DNA of 64,000 nt from Hypericum androsaemum (taxonomy: Eukaryota; Streptophyta; Magnoliopsida; Malpighiales; Hypericaceae): positions 16,382,689 to 16,446,688 of the forward strand of contig OZ023180.1 in NCBI GenBank assembly GCA_963995505.1, given 5' to 3'. The position numbers and the translations under genes are program-made. Under the pieces are notes generated by a model that saw only the letters and a list, made by a program, of their open reading frames with translations, ran no database searches and was not told the origin of the DNA. Below are positions 21,982 through 32,843 of the stretch, piece after piece (positions within the stretch are counted from its first letter, which is position 1; each line of letters starts with the position of its first letter).

Positions 21982-23057
21982 TGTTTTTTGTACATGTTAT
22001 AAGAAATCAGTTGTTCAATATAACATGGTTGTTCTAATAATACGAATGTATGAATATTTTTTTTTGGGAAACATTTACCTGAGCATGTGAGACAGAAAAG
22101 TAACCCACTCATACGGGTGTTTACCTCAGTGGGAGTCAACGAGTTGATTCCTTGTTGAGATGAGGCAGTTTTATGAATATCATTACATCGAGTGCCTGTT
22201 CTAAAATTTTAATGCTGTCTTGCTTAACTACAAGAGATGTTCTTGTTAAAGTGCGAGATTTTTTATAATGCATGCATCTGTTGCTGCATTGGATTTATTT
22301 TGTAAATCCAAATGATAAGGAATAAATGGAACTTATCATTAATCTGTCTATATAGCCTAGAGCAGTTTTTAGTAAACTAAAGTCGTTGTTCAGTAAAACA
22401 TCTAGACTGATGCTCTAGTATGATGTTTAATTATGAATTACATGCGCTCATTTTTTTTTTAAAAAAAATGAATGAACATTAGAGGACGTGGACTGTACCA
22501 TGTTTGCTTTGTCGACCAATGGATGGGAAATCATTAACTGATTTCTGTTTCCCTTGTGTGAGACCAATTCCGAAAAATATATTTTTTCAATACTCTATCC
22601 TCATGATCCTTAACGTATTTTGAAAATATGATTATGTGCTGCTAGCTTGGAAAGTCTATGAAAAGGTCATGATTCATTATTCGACCTGGCAAGACTGACT
22701 AGAAAAGCAGGCTTTATCATGATGGAAGAAATACTTATAAAGGAAAAGGTTCTTCATCGATCACATTCCTCAGTTTCGTTGTTCAATGGTGCGCACCTAT
22801 TGTGTTGAAAGTAATACAATATTGAACACGATTAAATTGTTTGAAATCACATATGCAAACAATAGAATATGAGATGAGACCTAGGATAAGGCATACCTTA
22901 CGTAATGAGAATGTCGAGATGCTATCATTCAAGTAGCCCGTGTGTGTGTGCTCTTGAGTTTAGCTAAGTGCACTCGATGTATGCTAGTCGCACGAAATTT
23001 TTGCTAAACATAATCTGAGACATTGTTGATTATGATCAATAATGTGTGAGTGGAAGA
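21982..23057 (+). other. long 3' untranslated region of copia copy 2
   Basis: About 1.1 kb separates the RNase H stop from the polypurine tract. It has no long ORF but shares recognisable blocks with the same region of copy 1 on the minus strand (9090-10080). Examples are GGGTGTTTACCTCAGTGGGA near 22117 and the AACTTATCATTAATCTGTCT region near 22330. Conservation between diverged copies suggests a cis role (packaging, RNA structure or stability), which is inference. Confidence 0.6.
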
Positions 23058-23602
23058 TGTTGGGCTGGCCCATGAGTCACCCATTATTGGGCAAAAATGG
23101 GTCCAAGCCCATTAGGCCCAAAAGCCATTGGGCTTTTGGGCCAACACGCAGATGCCACGTGGCACGCCGCGTGGCCGACACGTGGACGCCACGTGGCACA
23201 ACATGTGGATGCCACGCGGGCGACACGTGGCAACGCTAGTTGATAGCTTCACCACGTGGCGCCACGTGGATGACACGTGGCGCACATGTGTGAGCTGGAT
23301 CTCCCTATAAAAGGGAGAAATTACTGGTGATTAATTTGTAACTTTTTCCATTCTGAGATATACACTTCAGAGACTTTTTTTCAGTTTAGTCCCTGTAGTT
23401 CTCAGATTTTGCAAAGTAAGAAAACTCGTGGAAATCGTTTACGTATCCGATCCGTTTGTGATCGTAAACCACCAGTAACAATATCTCGTTATCCGATCCT
23501 GTTTAAAGCACGCTACAACAAGTAAGTCTTGTTATTTATTTCATTAATTTTGAGGTAATTAACTCATGATTATTCGTTAATTATGGGCCCAAATTCCCTT
23601 CA
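23058..23602 (+). repeat. 3' LTR of copia copy 2
   Basis: Same ends as the 5' LTR (TGTTGGGCTGG ... TTCCCTTCA), with an extra segment TGATAGCTTCACCACGTGGC near 23239 that adds another CACGTG palindrome, and a short deletion near the end. Flanked on the right by gatag. Confidence 0.95.
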
Positions 23603-23613
23603 GATAGTTTAAC

Positions 23614-24346
23614 TAGGAGTGTGCAAACGGTATTCGATATTTTTTGGTATTTAGAATTTCGGTATCGATATATCGATTTTCAGGATTTAGCTCGGTATGA
23701 ATTTTTTAAAAATTTCATTGAATTTTGAAATTCGGTATAATTTTCGTATATACCGATATTATAGCAAAATACTAAAAATACCGAAATATTAAAGCGAAAT
23801 TTTACCACTTATATATAAAAAAGCCTAAAACCTTACCTCATTTCACTCCAGAAAGTTACGGACCCCTTCTTTTTATTTATTCCACCGAAGGTCTCACTCT
23901 CACCCACAAGAAAAATACAAGCGGCCACCACTAGCCACAACGGGCGACCGAACCTCAAGCTCCCGGCCGGCGGCAATTGCGACCACCACCTCCCCTTGGA
24001 GACAACCACCTTCCCTCTCCCAGGTATTGTAAATTCGGGTTTCAATTTTTTTAAAAGAATTAGGGTTTTAAATTTGGAGATTTTTTCAAACCTTTTTGGG
24101 TTGTTGTGACTTATGTTGATTGTAATGGATATGAACTTGTTAAATTTGTTGGAAACTATGTTTGTATCGATGGATTAAACTTAAAGTTGGATTCTATTTT
24201 TTTTTCGAATTTTGGTATTTTTGATATAATGCTGAAATTTTAATTCGTTATTCGGTATGGTACCAAAATAATTTCGGTTCGGAATCGGTATGAAATTTTT
24301 AAAAATTCGATATTTCAGTTTGGTATATACTAAATATTCATCCCTA
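23614..24346. mobile_element. hAT-like non-autonomous element
   Basis: Ends TAGGAGTGTGCAAACGGTAT and (inverted) TAGGGATGAATATTTAGTAT resemble hAT termini. Multiple CGGTAT/ATACCG words lie in both subterminal zones. Flanking 8-mers agtttaac and aatttaat match at 6 of 8 positions. A GC-rich block at 23820-24020 ending in CCCAG/GTATTG looks like a captured exon plus donor. It sits 6 bases from the target duplication of the copia element. Confidence 0.5.
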
Positions 24347-24354
24347 AATTTAAT

Positions 24355-25474
24355 AATATTCGACTTTAGATATTAAAACTTAAAAAAAAATACTCCGGAG
24401 CACATGAACATGAATGTAAATGAACTCCTCCCCGAGGTCGAAAACTTTTACCACGGACACCTTTATTCTTGGACCACTAAGGCCACTAGCACCACGAGCC
24501 CCGGGCCTCGGTCGAAGTGCTAGTGTCCAAAAAAATTTTAAAAAAATAAAAAAGAAATTGGGGGAGCGCCAAGCCGCGGCCTTGAGAGCCTGACATGCTC
24601 GCGGGCCTCGGGCCCCATTTAAATAAATAATATAAAATTAAAAATAAATAATATAAAAATTCATATTTTTCAAATCTCTATAAATAGAGTCAAATGTTAA
24701 CATATTTTCATACACAAATCTAAAATCCTCTCTTCTTTCACTACATAATATCTTCTTTAATTTCCTAATCTCTTTCATATTATTTCTACTATGGATCCCT
24801 AATTAATTATATAATTTACATCTTTCATATTTGCAATTTACACATTTAAACTATCTATTTGTAGCTTAAATTATTTGTATCTAATTTTGTAGTCTAACTT
24901 TTGTGATATTAATTTTGTTACTTTATTATACTTTTCCTTATTGTAATCTAAATTATTTTCCTTATTGTAATTACGGAATAATTATTGTCGTATATTTATT
25001 ATAATTTATATATAAACAAAAAATGATAGTAGATAATATGTGGATGATAAAGAAATTAGGGTTGCTGATGTATGTAGAAAAATATTTAATTGGGTTGAGT
25101 TAAGTGTGGATGAGAAAAAAATTATTTATTTATTCCGTGACCTAGATTGCAGTGGGTTGCTCATGTCAGTAGTCTAAGGATTGTTATTTCGAAACTATTT
25201 TTTTATTCCGGTTAAACTCCTCGATCACCAATAGACCACATTCCCTAATTTTGCTCTATAATAAATATCCAGCGCCTCTTTAAAAAAAAGTAAGGTTTTA
25301 AAATTTTTGTCCAACCGATGCGAATCGGCTATGTTAGCGTACCAAATTTGTGGGTTCGATCATAAACCTTACGAATCATTCAAAATCTGGTCGGACCAAG
25401 TGGTTGGCAAGGTTTTAGGGGTAAAATTGAAAAAAACGGTAATTTCGCCCGATTTTTGCAAGACCTAAACATAC
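24355..25474. other. AT-rich intergenic DNA with probable DNA-transposon remnants
   Basis: A GC-rich palindromic stretch near 24470-24625 (GGCCACTAGCACCACGAGCC and inverted GTGCTAGTGTCC) is followed by a TATA-like CTATAAATAG at 24681 and an AT-rich tract. The arrangement resembles the 5' end of a PIF/Harbinger-type element, but no transposase or second end is visible. A fragment with TTTTAAAATTTTTGTCCAACC at 25294 resembles the hAT-like family ends. Confidence 0.35.
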
Positions 25475-25846
25475 TGATGCAGACGGAAACGTAAAGCAAG
25501 AACGATAGAGCCTCGAATTTGTGAATTCAACGAGAAATCACAAGACGACAAGACGAATTAGGGAAAACCCTAGTTTTGTATTCAATAATCAACACATAAA
25601 TCGTTCAACAAGGTGGCCTTATAAAGAGGCTCACAAGCTCGACTCCCACCAATACTAAAACGCTAGTACTAATCCTATTAGCTACTGGAGTCCTAATAAG
25701 ACTCTCGTTATTAAATTAAATAAACGAATTAAATAAACTAAAGCAAACAGGAAGTTAACGACGTCTAGGATAGCTATTTCATGGCCTGCAAGCGTGGCAT
25801 TCGGTCATGCATATCAAGGAACAAGAGTGCAGCTTCATCTCCATCA
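25475..25846 (-). repeat. 3' LTR of the gypsy element
   Basis: Minus-strand start TGATGGAGATGAAGCTGCAC, end CCGTCTGCATCA. Notably the final ~24 codons and stop of pol lie inside it (stop at 25774). It carries a TATA-like CTTTATAAGG on the minus strand near 25617-25626. Confidence 0.92.
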
Positions 25847-28800
25847 TTCTCCCCGACGTCAAAACGATTCGCCCTCGAATCGGCATGAGCTTCATCGCCG
25901 TCGCTGTCACTGCCCTCAAAGGGAACCAAATGTTTGACATTAAAGACATCCGAGGTACGAACGCGACTAGGGAGGCGTAGGCGGTAGGCATTTGGATTAA
26001 TCTTCTCGATTATCTCCAAGGGACCAATTTTACGTGATGACATCTTATTGTATTCATGAGCCGGAAATTGATCTTTTGTGAGGACAGCCCAAACAAAATC
26101 GCCAACATCAAATTGAACATCCCGACGTCGCATATCAGCAGCTTGTTTGTACCCCGCATTGGCAGCCTCCAAACGTTGCTTTGTGGTGTTATGAAGCGAC
26201 TGAAGGTCAGCGATCATATCTGCTGCATTTTTGTGCACAGGAGCCGAGGGTGGAAGTGGCAACAAATCAACTAGGCTACGTGGTAGCACAGCATAGACAA
26301 TCTGGAACGGACATAAACCCGTGCTCCGGTTCACAGCTATATTATGCGCAAACTCAGCCTGGCTGAGCTGAATATCCCAAGAACGCACATTATCACCCAC
26401 GAGACAACGCAATAAATTGCCCAAGGAGCGATTGACCACCTCTGTCTGGCCATCCGTCTGCGGGTGGTACGCACTACTAAAGTGAAGCTCGGTTCGAGCC
26501 ATGCGCCACAATGATCTCCAAAAATGGCTTACAAAATGGGTGTCCTGATCCGAGACAATCGAAAGGGGCAATCCATGTAGGCGATAGACTTCCCGAAAGA
26601 ACAATTGAGCCACGTGAACGGCATCCGTGGTGCGTTTACAAGGGATAAAATGCGCCATCTTCGAAAAACGATCCACAACCACGAAAATGGAATCGTTACC
26701 CCGTTGCGTACGCGGTAAGCCGAGAATAAAATCCATGCTAATGGCCACCCAAGGGAGCGAGGGGACCGGAAGAGGACGATATAAGCCAGCATTAGTCGCC
26801 GTGCCCTTCGAGACCTAGCACACACGGCTGCGATGAACAAAACGGGCAATTTCCTTGCGAACACTAGGCCAAAAGAATCTGCGAAGTACTAGTTCAGTGG
26901 TACGATCTCGCCCGACGTGGCCAAGTGAGTGAATTTCTGCAATAAGCTTGTCCCGCAAGCTACATGTAGGGATGCATAATCGAACTCCCTTAAATAAATA
27001 TCCGTCCACGAGAGTATAGCCAGAGTGAGAACCTGTGGAGAAAGTAGAGTATATCGATCCAAAATAAGGATCAGTAGCATAAAGGTCCTTGAAACACTCG
27101 AAGCTCGCAACTGCAACTCGCATATCTGCCAATAAACATTTGGCGACGACTGAGAGCATCCGCTACCCGATTGGATAAACCAGATTGGTGCTTAATTACA
27201 AAAGTAAACTGTTGTAATAAAGCGGGCCATTTGGCATGATGAGCCGATAACGAGTCCTGGGATGCAAGGTGCTTCAACGCCTCATGATCTGTGTAGAGAA
27301 TAAACTCGCGTTGAAACAAGTAATGACGCCAATGCTGTACAGCTCGGACAACCGCATAGAATTCAGCATCGTAAGTGCTGTAGCACGAGCGAGCACCCGT
27401 TAACTTCTAACTAAAGAATGCCACGGGATGACCTGTCTGGCTGAGCACAGCTCCAATTCCGACCTTTGAAGCATCACAGTGAAGCTCAAATGGGGTATCA
27501 AAGTTAGGCAAGACCAAAATAGGAGCATTAGTGAGCTTGTGTTTGACAAGCGAAAATGCGGCTTCCGCATCTAGACTCCAACGAAATGCTTTGCCATGTA
27601 TTGTGTCAGTGATAGGGGTCATAATAGAACTAAAGTGTGGTATAAAGCGCCTGTAAAAGGATGCAAGGCCATGAAAGCTCCGGGCTTCCGTTATGGTACG
27701 AGGCGTAGGCCAGTCGCGGAGGGCTGCTACTTTGGAGTCGTCCATCTGTATTCCGTCAGCAGAGATTCGATAGCCCAGGAAGAGTATAGAGGTAGAAAGG
27801 AATTGACACTTTGCAGGAGCAGCATAGAATTTCTCCTCGCGGAGAATCTGCATAACTGATCGGAGATGCCTCATATGTTCGTCCATTGTCCGACTATAGA
27901 CCAAGATATCGTCGAAATAGACCACCACACAAGACCCTATAAGGGGACGAAGTGCTTGGTTTATAACTCGCATAAACGTGCTGGGAGCATTAGACAAGCC
28001 AAACGGCATTACCATCCATTCAAACAAGCCCTCACGTGTTTTAAATGCTGTTTTCCACTCGTCACCTAGTCGGATTCAGATTTGATGATATCCGCTCTTT
28101 AAGTCCAGCTTGCTAAAAACTGTGGCACCGCTCAATTGATCAAGGAGATCATCCAGACGAGGAATTAGAAATCGATACCGGACTGTAATTTTATTGACCG
28201 CCCGACTGTCGACGCACATCCGCCACGCACCATCTTTTTTTGGTATTAACAATGCCGGAACTGCACATGGGCTCAAGCTTTCTCGGATATGGCCTTTGTG
28301 TAACAAGTCTTCAACTTGGCGACGGAGTTCCTCGTGCTCAGCGGGACTCATTCTGTAGTGCGGCCTATTAGGTAAAGGTGCACCAGGAATCAAGTCAATT
28401 TGGTGTTGTATGTCACGAAGTGGAGGAAGGCCGGAAGGTAAATCGCTCGGGAAAATATCCAAAAATTCGTTTAAAAGTGAGGACATTAGCGATGGTGGAG
28501 TGGTCAAGTCACTGGTCTCTCGTCCGACCAAAAGGAGCGCATACGGTACCTCACGCATGGCCTGAAGGAATTCCCCGCGATGTAAAAAGAGAATTTTTGT
28601 CTCAGGACGAGGTTGCTGTACTGATGGTGTCGTAGGCAATAACACTACCTTGTGGCCAGAAAAGACAAAAGAATATGTGTTCTTTCGCCCATCGTGAATA
28701 GCACCTCGATCAAATTGCCACGGTCGCCCCAATAATAGGTGACAAGCATCCATTGGCACAATATCGCACCATACGCTATCTGAGTACCTGCCACCAATTG

Positions 28801-30163
28801 AAAAATTGACCAAAACGTGGCGATCAACAGTAAGATTAGTACCCTTTTGAAGCCAAGCAAGGCTGTACGGGTGAGGATGTGATTCGGATGAAAGATCCAA
28901 TTTTGCAACTGCTTCCGATGCGATGACATTTTCGCAAGAGCCCGAGTCAATAATAAATTTGCAAATTTTGCCACCAATAGTGCAGGTGGACTCAAAGATT
29001 GTATGACGCTGTACATCATCGTCAACAATACGCGGAGAAAAATAAGCACGCCTTAGGACTAGCGACTGACCGATGTCTCCAGCTAGGTAGTCGGTGTCCA
29101 GGTGAGCATCATTATCATTATCATCATAAACTGGAGGGTCACTGTCATTAAACTGATAGCCATTATCGAGCAGTAATCCTCGTGTGCTTCCGGTCTTACG
29201 GCAAGCAGCCTGTCGGTGCCCATATTCTCCGCAAGAATAACACTGACCAGGTCGAGAAAAGGGTGGTCCGATTGGAGTCGAATCACGTGCTGATGTTGGT
29301 GGTGCGGGAACTCGGCCAGGAGAAGGTCGTGAGTCCGATTGTACGGGCTGAGCAGCACGAATCCCTGGAGTAGGAAATAGACCTGGCAAGCGTCGAGCTT
29401 GCTGTTTCTCGACGAGGATAGCTCGCTGATGGGCTTCCGAAATTGTAGCCGGAGAAAACAGGTTAAGAACATCCTATAACGGAAGTCAAAGGCCCCCAAT
29501 ATAGCGGGACACCAGCTGGTCGGTGGTTTCCTGAAGCGCGTTCCGCCCAAGAAGGTGATAGAACTCCTCCGTGTAAGCATCGACAGATCGCGTACCTTGT
29601 CGGAGATTCTGTACCTTCTGATAAAGCGTTCGGGCATAGTTGTACGGTAAGAAAGCTGCCTTCAGATAAGTGACGAATCTAGGCCAAGACGTCAGCGGAG
29701 GCTTACTTTGCCAGGTTCGGGCCACTTTCAATTGTTGCCACCATGCTGCTGCGCGTCCGCGAAATCGGGTTACGACCAATGAAACATGACGATCAGCGGG
29801 TACATGCCGAAAAGCAAGGATCTCCTCAACTGCAGCAAGCCAATCTAATAACTCCTCGGGTTCCAGCGCGCCCGTGAATTCCGGAATCTCGAATTTGAAC
29901 CCAGCGTCCCAACGAGTTGCAGATCGTCCCTGATCAGCTAATGGTGCCCACGGATTATCGATAGTAACCTCATCGTCATCAGATAGGTTATCGATAGGAT
30001 GCGGTGGGGTAACGGTGTGGAGTTGCGGGTTGGTACCCGTTGCCGTGGTACCAAGCGAACGAAGTACGGCGAGTACCTTATTCAGTTGCTCTTGCATAGC
30101 ATCCATGCGATGCTCTAGATGATCGTGGCTGGCCGCCCCCTTGTTGGCATTCTTCGGCGGCAT
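25774..30163 (-). pseudogene. gypsy gag-pol polyprotein, multiply disrupted
   Basis: Start ATG at 30163 (MPPKNANKG). Gag capsid region WDAGFKFEIPEFTGALEPEE, CCHC knuckle [14 protein letters not shown], protease [14 protein letters not shown] ([11 protein letters not shown] then [11 protein letters not shown]), RNase [12 protein letters not shown], zinc-binding H2C2 (HSLGHVGRD ... RVC) and integrase DFILGLPRTQRGNDSIFVVV. There is no clear chromodomain; the C-terminus ends RMPRLQAMK. Lesions: stops TGA and TAG after YIGGL (29483-29488 and 12 bases on), TGA after GYHQI (28076), TAG after VAFFS (27407), a one-base frameshift near 27140 and TAG after SRVC (26815). Clearly inactive. Confidence 0.93.
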
Positions 30164-30198
30164 CGTCAAGGAGCGTACGGCTGGTCACTGATACCAAC

Positions 30199-30557
30199 TG
30201 ATGCAGACGGAAATGTAAAGCAAGAACGTTAGAGCCTCGAGTTTGTGAATTCAACGAGAAATCACAAGACGACAAGACGAATTAGGGAAAATCCTAGTTT
30301 TGTATTCAATAATCAACGCATAAATCGTTCAACAAGGTGGCCTTATAAAGAGGCTCACAAGCTCGACTCCCACCAATAATAAAACGCTAGTACTAATCCT
30401 ATTAGCTACTGGAGTCCTAATAAGACTCTCGTTATTAAATTAAATAAACTAAAGCAAACAGGAAGTTAATGACGTCTAGGATAGCTATTTCATGGCCTGG
30501 AAGCGTGGCATTCGGTCATGCCTATCAAGGAACAAGAGTGCAGCTTCATCTCCATCA
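30199..30557 (-). repeat. 5' LTR of the gypsy element
   Basis: Nearly the same sequence as 25475-25846, with a few substitutions and a 13-base length difference in the AAATAAA tract. It begins with the duplicated pol C-terminus and ends CCGTCTGCATCA. Confidence 0.92.
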
Positions 30558-31146
30558 CATACGAAAACAAAAAAGCAAAGCTTGAGGAGGAGGAAATAGG
30601 GTCACTGGAAGAAGAAGCCGTCGGAGGGCTGCCGGAGGAGAAGGGTGAAGCCGCGGAGGCCAAAAATCGTCGGAGAGTGGAGGGAGAAGATGGAGAAGAG
30701 CCACCGGAGGAAGGACGGCCTCTGAGGCGAGGGAAGAGGAGGTCGCCAGAGGATGTAGGAAGGGGAGGAGGCCGTCAGAGGTGGAGGAGGAGGGAGGAGG
30801 TTGAAGATGGAAGAGGAGAGAGGAGGAGGAAGATGAAAGAGGAGGGAAGAGGAGGAAGATGATGGGAGAAGACGTTTTGGGATCGAAAGAAGTAAGGGTT
30901 TTTTTTGGAAAGAGAGTGTTTTGGGAAGAAAAAAAGTGTGTATTGGAAAAATAAACAACGAAGATGGAAAGTTAAAATATTGGGTTTATTAGAACTAGAA
31001 GTTTCCGGCGCAACCCTATATAAATATATAACGCATAACTAAAAATTTGATCCAATCGGTATTTCAACCGATCGGACTGTTTGACCCGCAATTCGGAGAG
31101 CATAGTGGGTCACTTTCCGGATCATTTTTAAGAATCTTGAAAAAAG
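30558..31146. other. purine-rich, gene-like flank of the gypsy insertion
   Basis: 30590-30870 is GAGGAGG-rich and can encode a Glu/Arg-rich low-complexity peptide (from ATG 30518, 114 residues, part of it inside the LTR). Simple-sequence bias explains this better than a real gene. Nothing else recognised. Confidence 0.35.
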
Positions 31147-31154
31147 TAAATATT

Positions 31155-31526
31155 CATAGTTTTAAAAATTGTGGTCCGACCATGAATCATTTGAAAGGAA
31201 AATTGTTTGCACTGGTTTTTGACTCGCACCGCCCGGTCTGATCAGATTTTATCCAAATCAGCAAAAATTAAAACAAAAAATGCGTATCATATACTCAATT
31301 TGTAAATCAACAAAGAAAATAAACTTTATATGTTATAAATTTGTTGATATTTCTAAATGTAGATTTTAAAACCTATATTTTGACTATTTAATCTAGATAT
31401 TATTCGAATAATAGTAAAAAAATTAATAAAATTGTTTGGTCTGATCGGCAGTCTGATCAATCGGACCAGACAAACCGAAAAAGGATAAAATTCGGCCCGT
31501 ATCAAAACCAGTATTTTAAAACTATG
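31155..31526. mobile_element. hAT-like MITE related to 4978-5594
   Basis: Ends CATAGTTTTAAAAATTG and TATTTTAAAACTATG are inverted. Flanking 8-mers taaatatt and taaatatc differ once. It shares GGTCCGACC and TCGGACC words with the element at 4978. AT-rich centre without coding capacity. Confidence 0.6.
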
Positions 31527-31614
31527 TAAATATCTTGCGCTATTTGTTTTCTTTCTGAGGGAGGGAGGGAGGACAAGGCAAGGAAGGGTTTGAATTAATG
31601 GATATTTTTTTATT

Positions 31615-32834
31615 GAAAAAAATTTTATTTAGTACCTTGTAGTATCGTCCAAAATCACTTTAGTACCCTGAGGTAAAAAACTGACCAATCGAGTCATACT
31701 TATTCTAATTAACATCAAAAAAGTCCACGGACAGCTGCCCGGACCTGCCCGATCCCTACCCGTCCATCTGGACTTGCCACATCACCAATTCCTGATGACA
31801 TGGCGCCACGTGGCCTCTCTTCTTCTTCCTCCTCCTCCTAAACACAAAAATATGGAGACAGCGACCGCCACAACTCCGATCCCTACGAACCCGCGCCTCC
31901 TTATGCTCGCAGAGGAGAAGTCCAATATGTACCCGATCCCGACCGACCTGAGCATCTATACCCGATCACGACGGCGACGTGTTGAGCATGCAGGCGAGCA
32001 ATTCCAGCTCCAGCTCTGCCTCGAGAATAGCAGCATAGTGCTGAAGCCGCACTGGTCGTTCGACCACCAAGCACGGATCAGCCCCTTGCCTCTGCGACTT
32101 CTGTTTGGCCCGGCGCATCAGCTCCGGCGATATCGGGATGGTCTTCCTCTGCCGGCTGAGCTCCGGCGAAGGCTTCGGCGGGTGCTACTACGCGATGAAG
32201 GTGGTGGGCAGGGAGGCGGTGAAGAAGAAGAAGGCGGAGAAGTCGGAGATGGAAAGGAAGATGCTGGACGACGTCGGCGTCCACGCCCGCGGGTGCTACC
32301 TGCTCGACGACCTCTGCCCCGACGACCTCTGCTCGGGATTGGCGATGGGAATGCTCGGGATTGGATATGGGGAGGACTTGAGCAACGGGATTGGCGACGG
32401 GATGCTCGGGATTGACGACAGGGATGCTCGAGATCCCGAAGTGGGCGAACTTGAGCCGGAGATGCTTGGGATTGACGACGGGGATGCTTAGATTGACGAC
32501 GGGGATGCTTGGGATCCCGAAGTGGGCGAACTTGAGCCGGAGATGCTTGGGATTGGCGATGGGGAGGAGGTCGTCGTGGTTAATTGGAGGAGGAAGAAGA
32601 AGAAGAAGAAGAAGGGAAGGGGTGTCCACGTGGCACCACGTCATCAAATTTTGGTGACGTGGCTGGCCAAGTAGTCCGGGCAGGGTTCGGGCGGGTCCAG
32701 GCAGGTCCGGGCAGCTGCCCGAGGACCTTTTTGATGTTAATTAGAATAAGTACGACTCGATTGGTCAGTTTTTTACCACAGGGTACTAAAGTAATTTTGG
32801 GCGATACTACAGAGTACTAAATGTGACTTTTCCC
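31615..32834. mobile_element. Mutator-like element A (Pack-MULE type) carrying a kinase fragment
   Basis: Perfect 9-bp duplications ttttttatt flank it (31606-31614, 32835-32843). The terminal inverted repeats (~110 bases) contain TTAGTACC...GTAGTATCG and are followed by subterminal CAGCTGCCCGGACCTGCCCG and CCACGT words. The right end, ACTTTTCCC, matches element C. The cargo is GC-rich and includes an AGC-VIII kinase fragment and a repetitive GGGATTGGCGACGGGATGCT region (32335-32575). No transposase. Confidence 0.85.
31960..32290 (+). pseudogene. captured AGC-VIII kinase N-terminal fragment (WAG/PINOID/D6PK-like)
   Basis: The frame at 32105-32290 reads ARRISSGDIGMVFLCRLSSG, CYYAMKVVGREAVKKKKAEK and SEMERKMLDDV. 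These correspond to the glycine loop (GSGDIG in intact kinases), the VAIK-type lysine in YAMKVV and helix C of plant AGC-VIII kinases. Upstream, in another frame, SSIVLKPHWSFDHQA and ISPLPLRL match the usual LKPH-containing pre-kinase segment, so there is a frameshift. The fragment stops before the catalytic lobe and runs into unrelated repeats. It cannot encode a kinase. Confidence 0.7.
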
Positions 32835-32843
32835 TTTTTTATT

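Larger units (their letters stand above)
15174..23602 (+). mobile_element. complete but inactive Ty1/copia retrotransposon (copy 2)
   Basis: The 8.4-kb unit has LTRs at 15174-15710 and 23058-23602 and a perfect 5-bp target duplication gatag (15169-15173, 23603-23607). A primer site TGGTATCAGAGC follows the left LTR and a purine tract GAGTGGAAGA precedes the right one. Internal order is a 2.1-kb leader, gag-PR-INT-RT-RH (copia order) and a 1.1-kb untranslated tail. The LTRs differ by point changes and several indels, including about 20 extra bases in the right LTR near 23239, so the insertion is not recent. Three in-frame stops inactivate the polyprotein. Confidence 0.96.
25475..30557 (-). mobile_element. 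complete but decayed Ty3/gypsy retrotransposon
   Basis: On the minus strand, the 5' LTR is 30199-30557 and the 3' LTR 25475-25846. A perfect 5-bp duplication catac flanks the unit (25470-25474, 30558-30562). After the 5' LTR, GTTGGTATCAGTGACC is a probable initiator-tRNA-Met-type primer site. Order gag-CCHC-PR-RT-RH-INT identifies Ty3/gypsy. LTRs are short (359 and 372 bp; the longer has an extra AAATAAACGAATT block). The coding frame has several stops and one frameshift. Confidence 0.95.

Noticed and set aside
24470..24850. PIF/Harbinger element
   Set aside because: The 5'-end style resembles this superfamily, but there is no transposase, no second terminus and no 3-bp TTA/TAA target duplication that I can defend.
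30518..30862. 114-residue Glu/Arg-rich ORF downstream of the gypsy element
   Set aside because: GAGGAGG-type composition, with the start inside the LTR. No family signature.
25291..31141. Gypsy element nested in an older hAT-like MITE spanning both flanks
   Set aside because: TTTTAAAA-like words occur on both sides, but the candidate target duplications lie in poly-A tracts and do not match convincingly.
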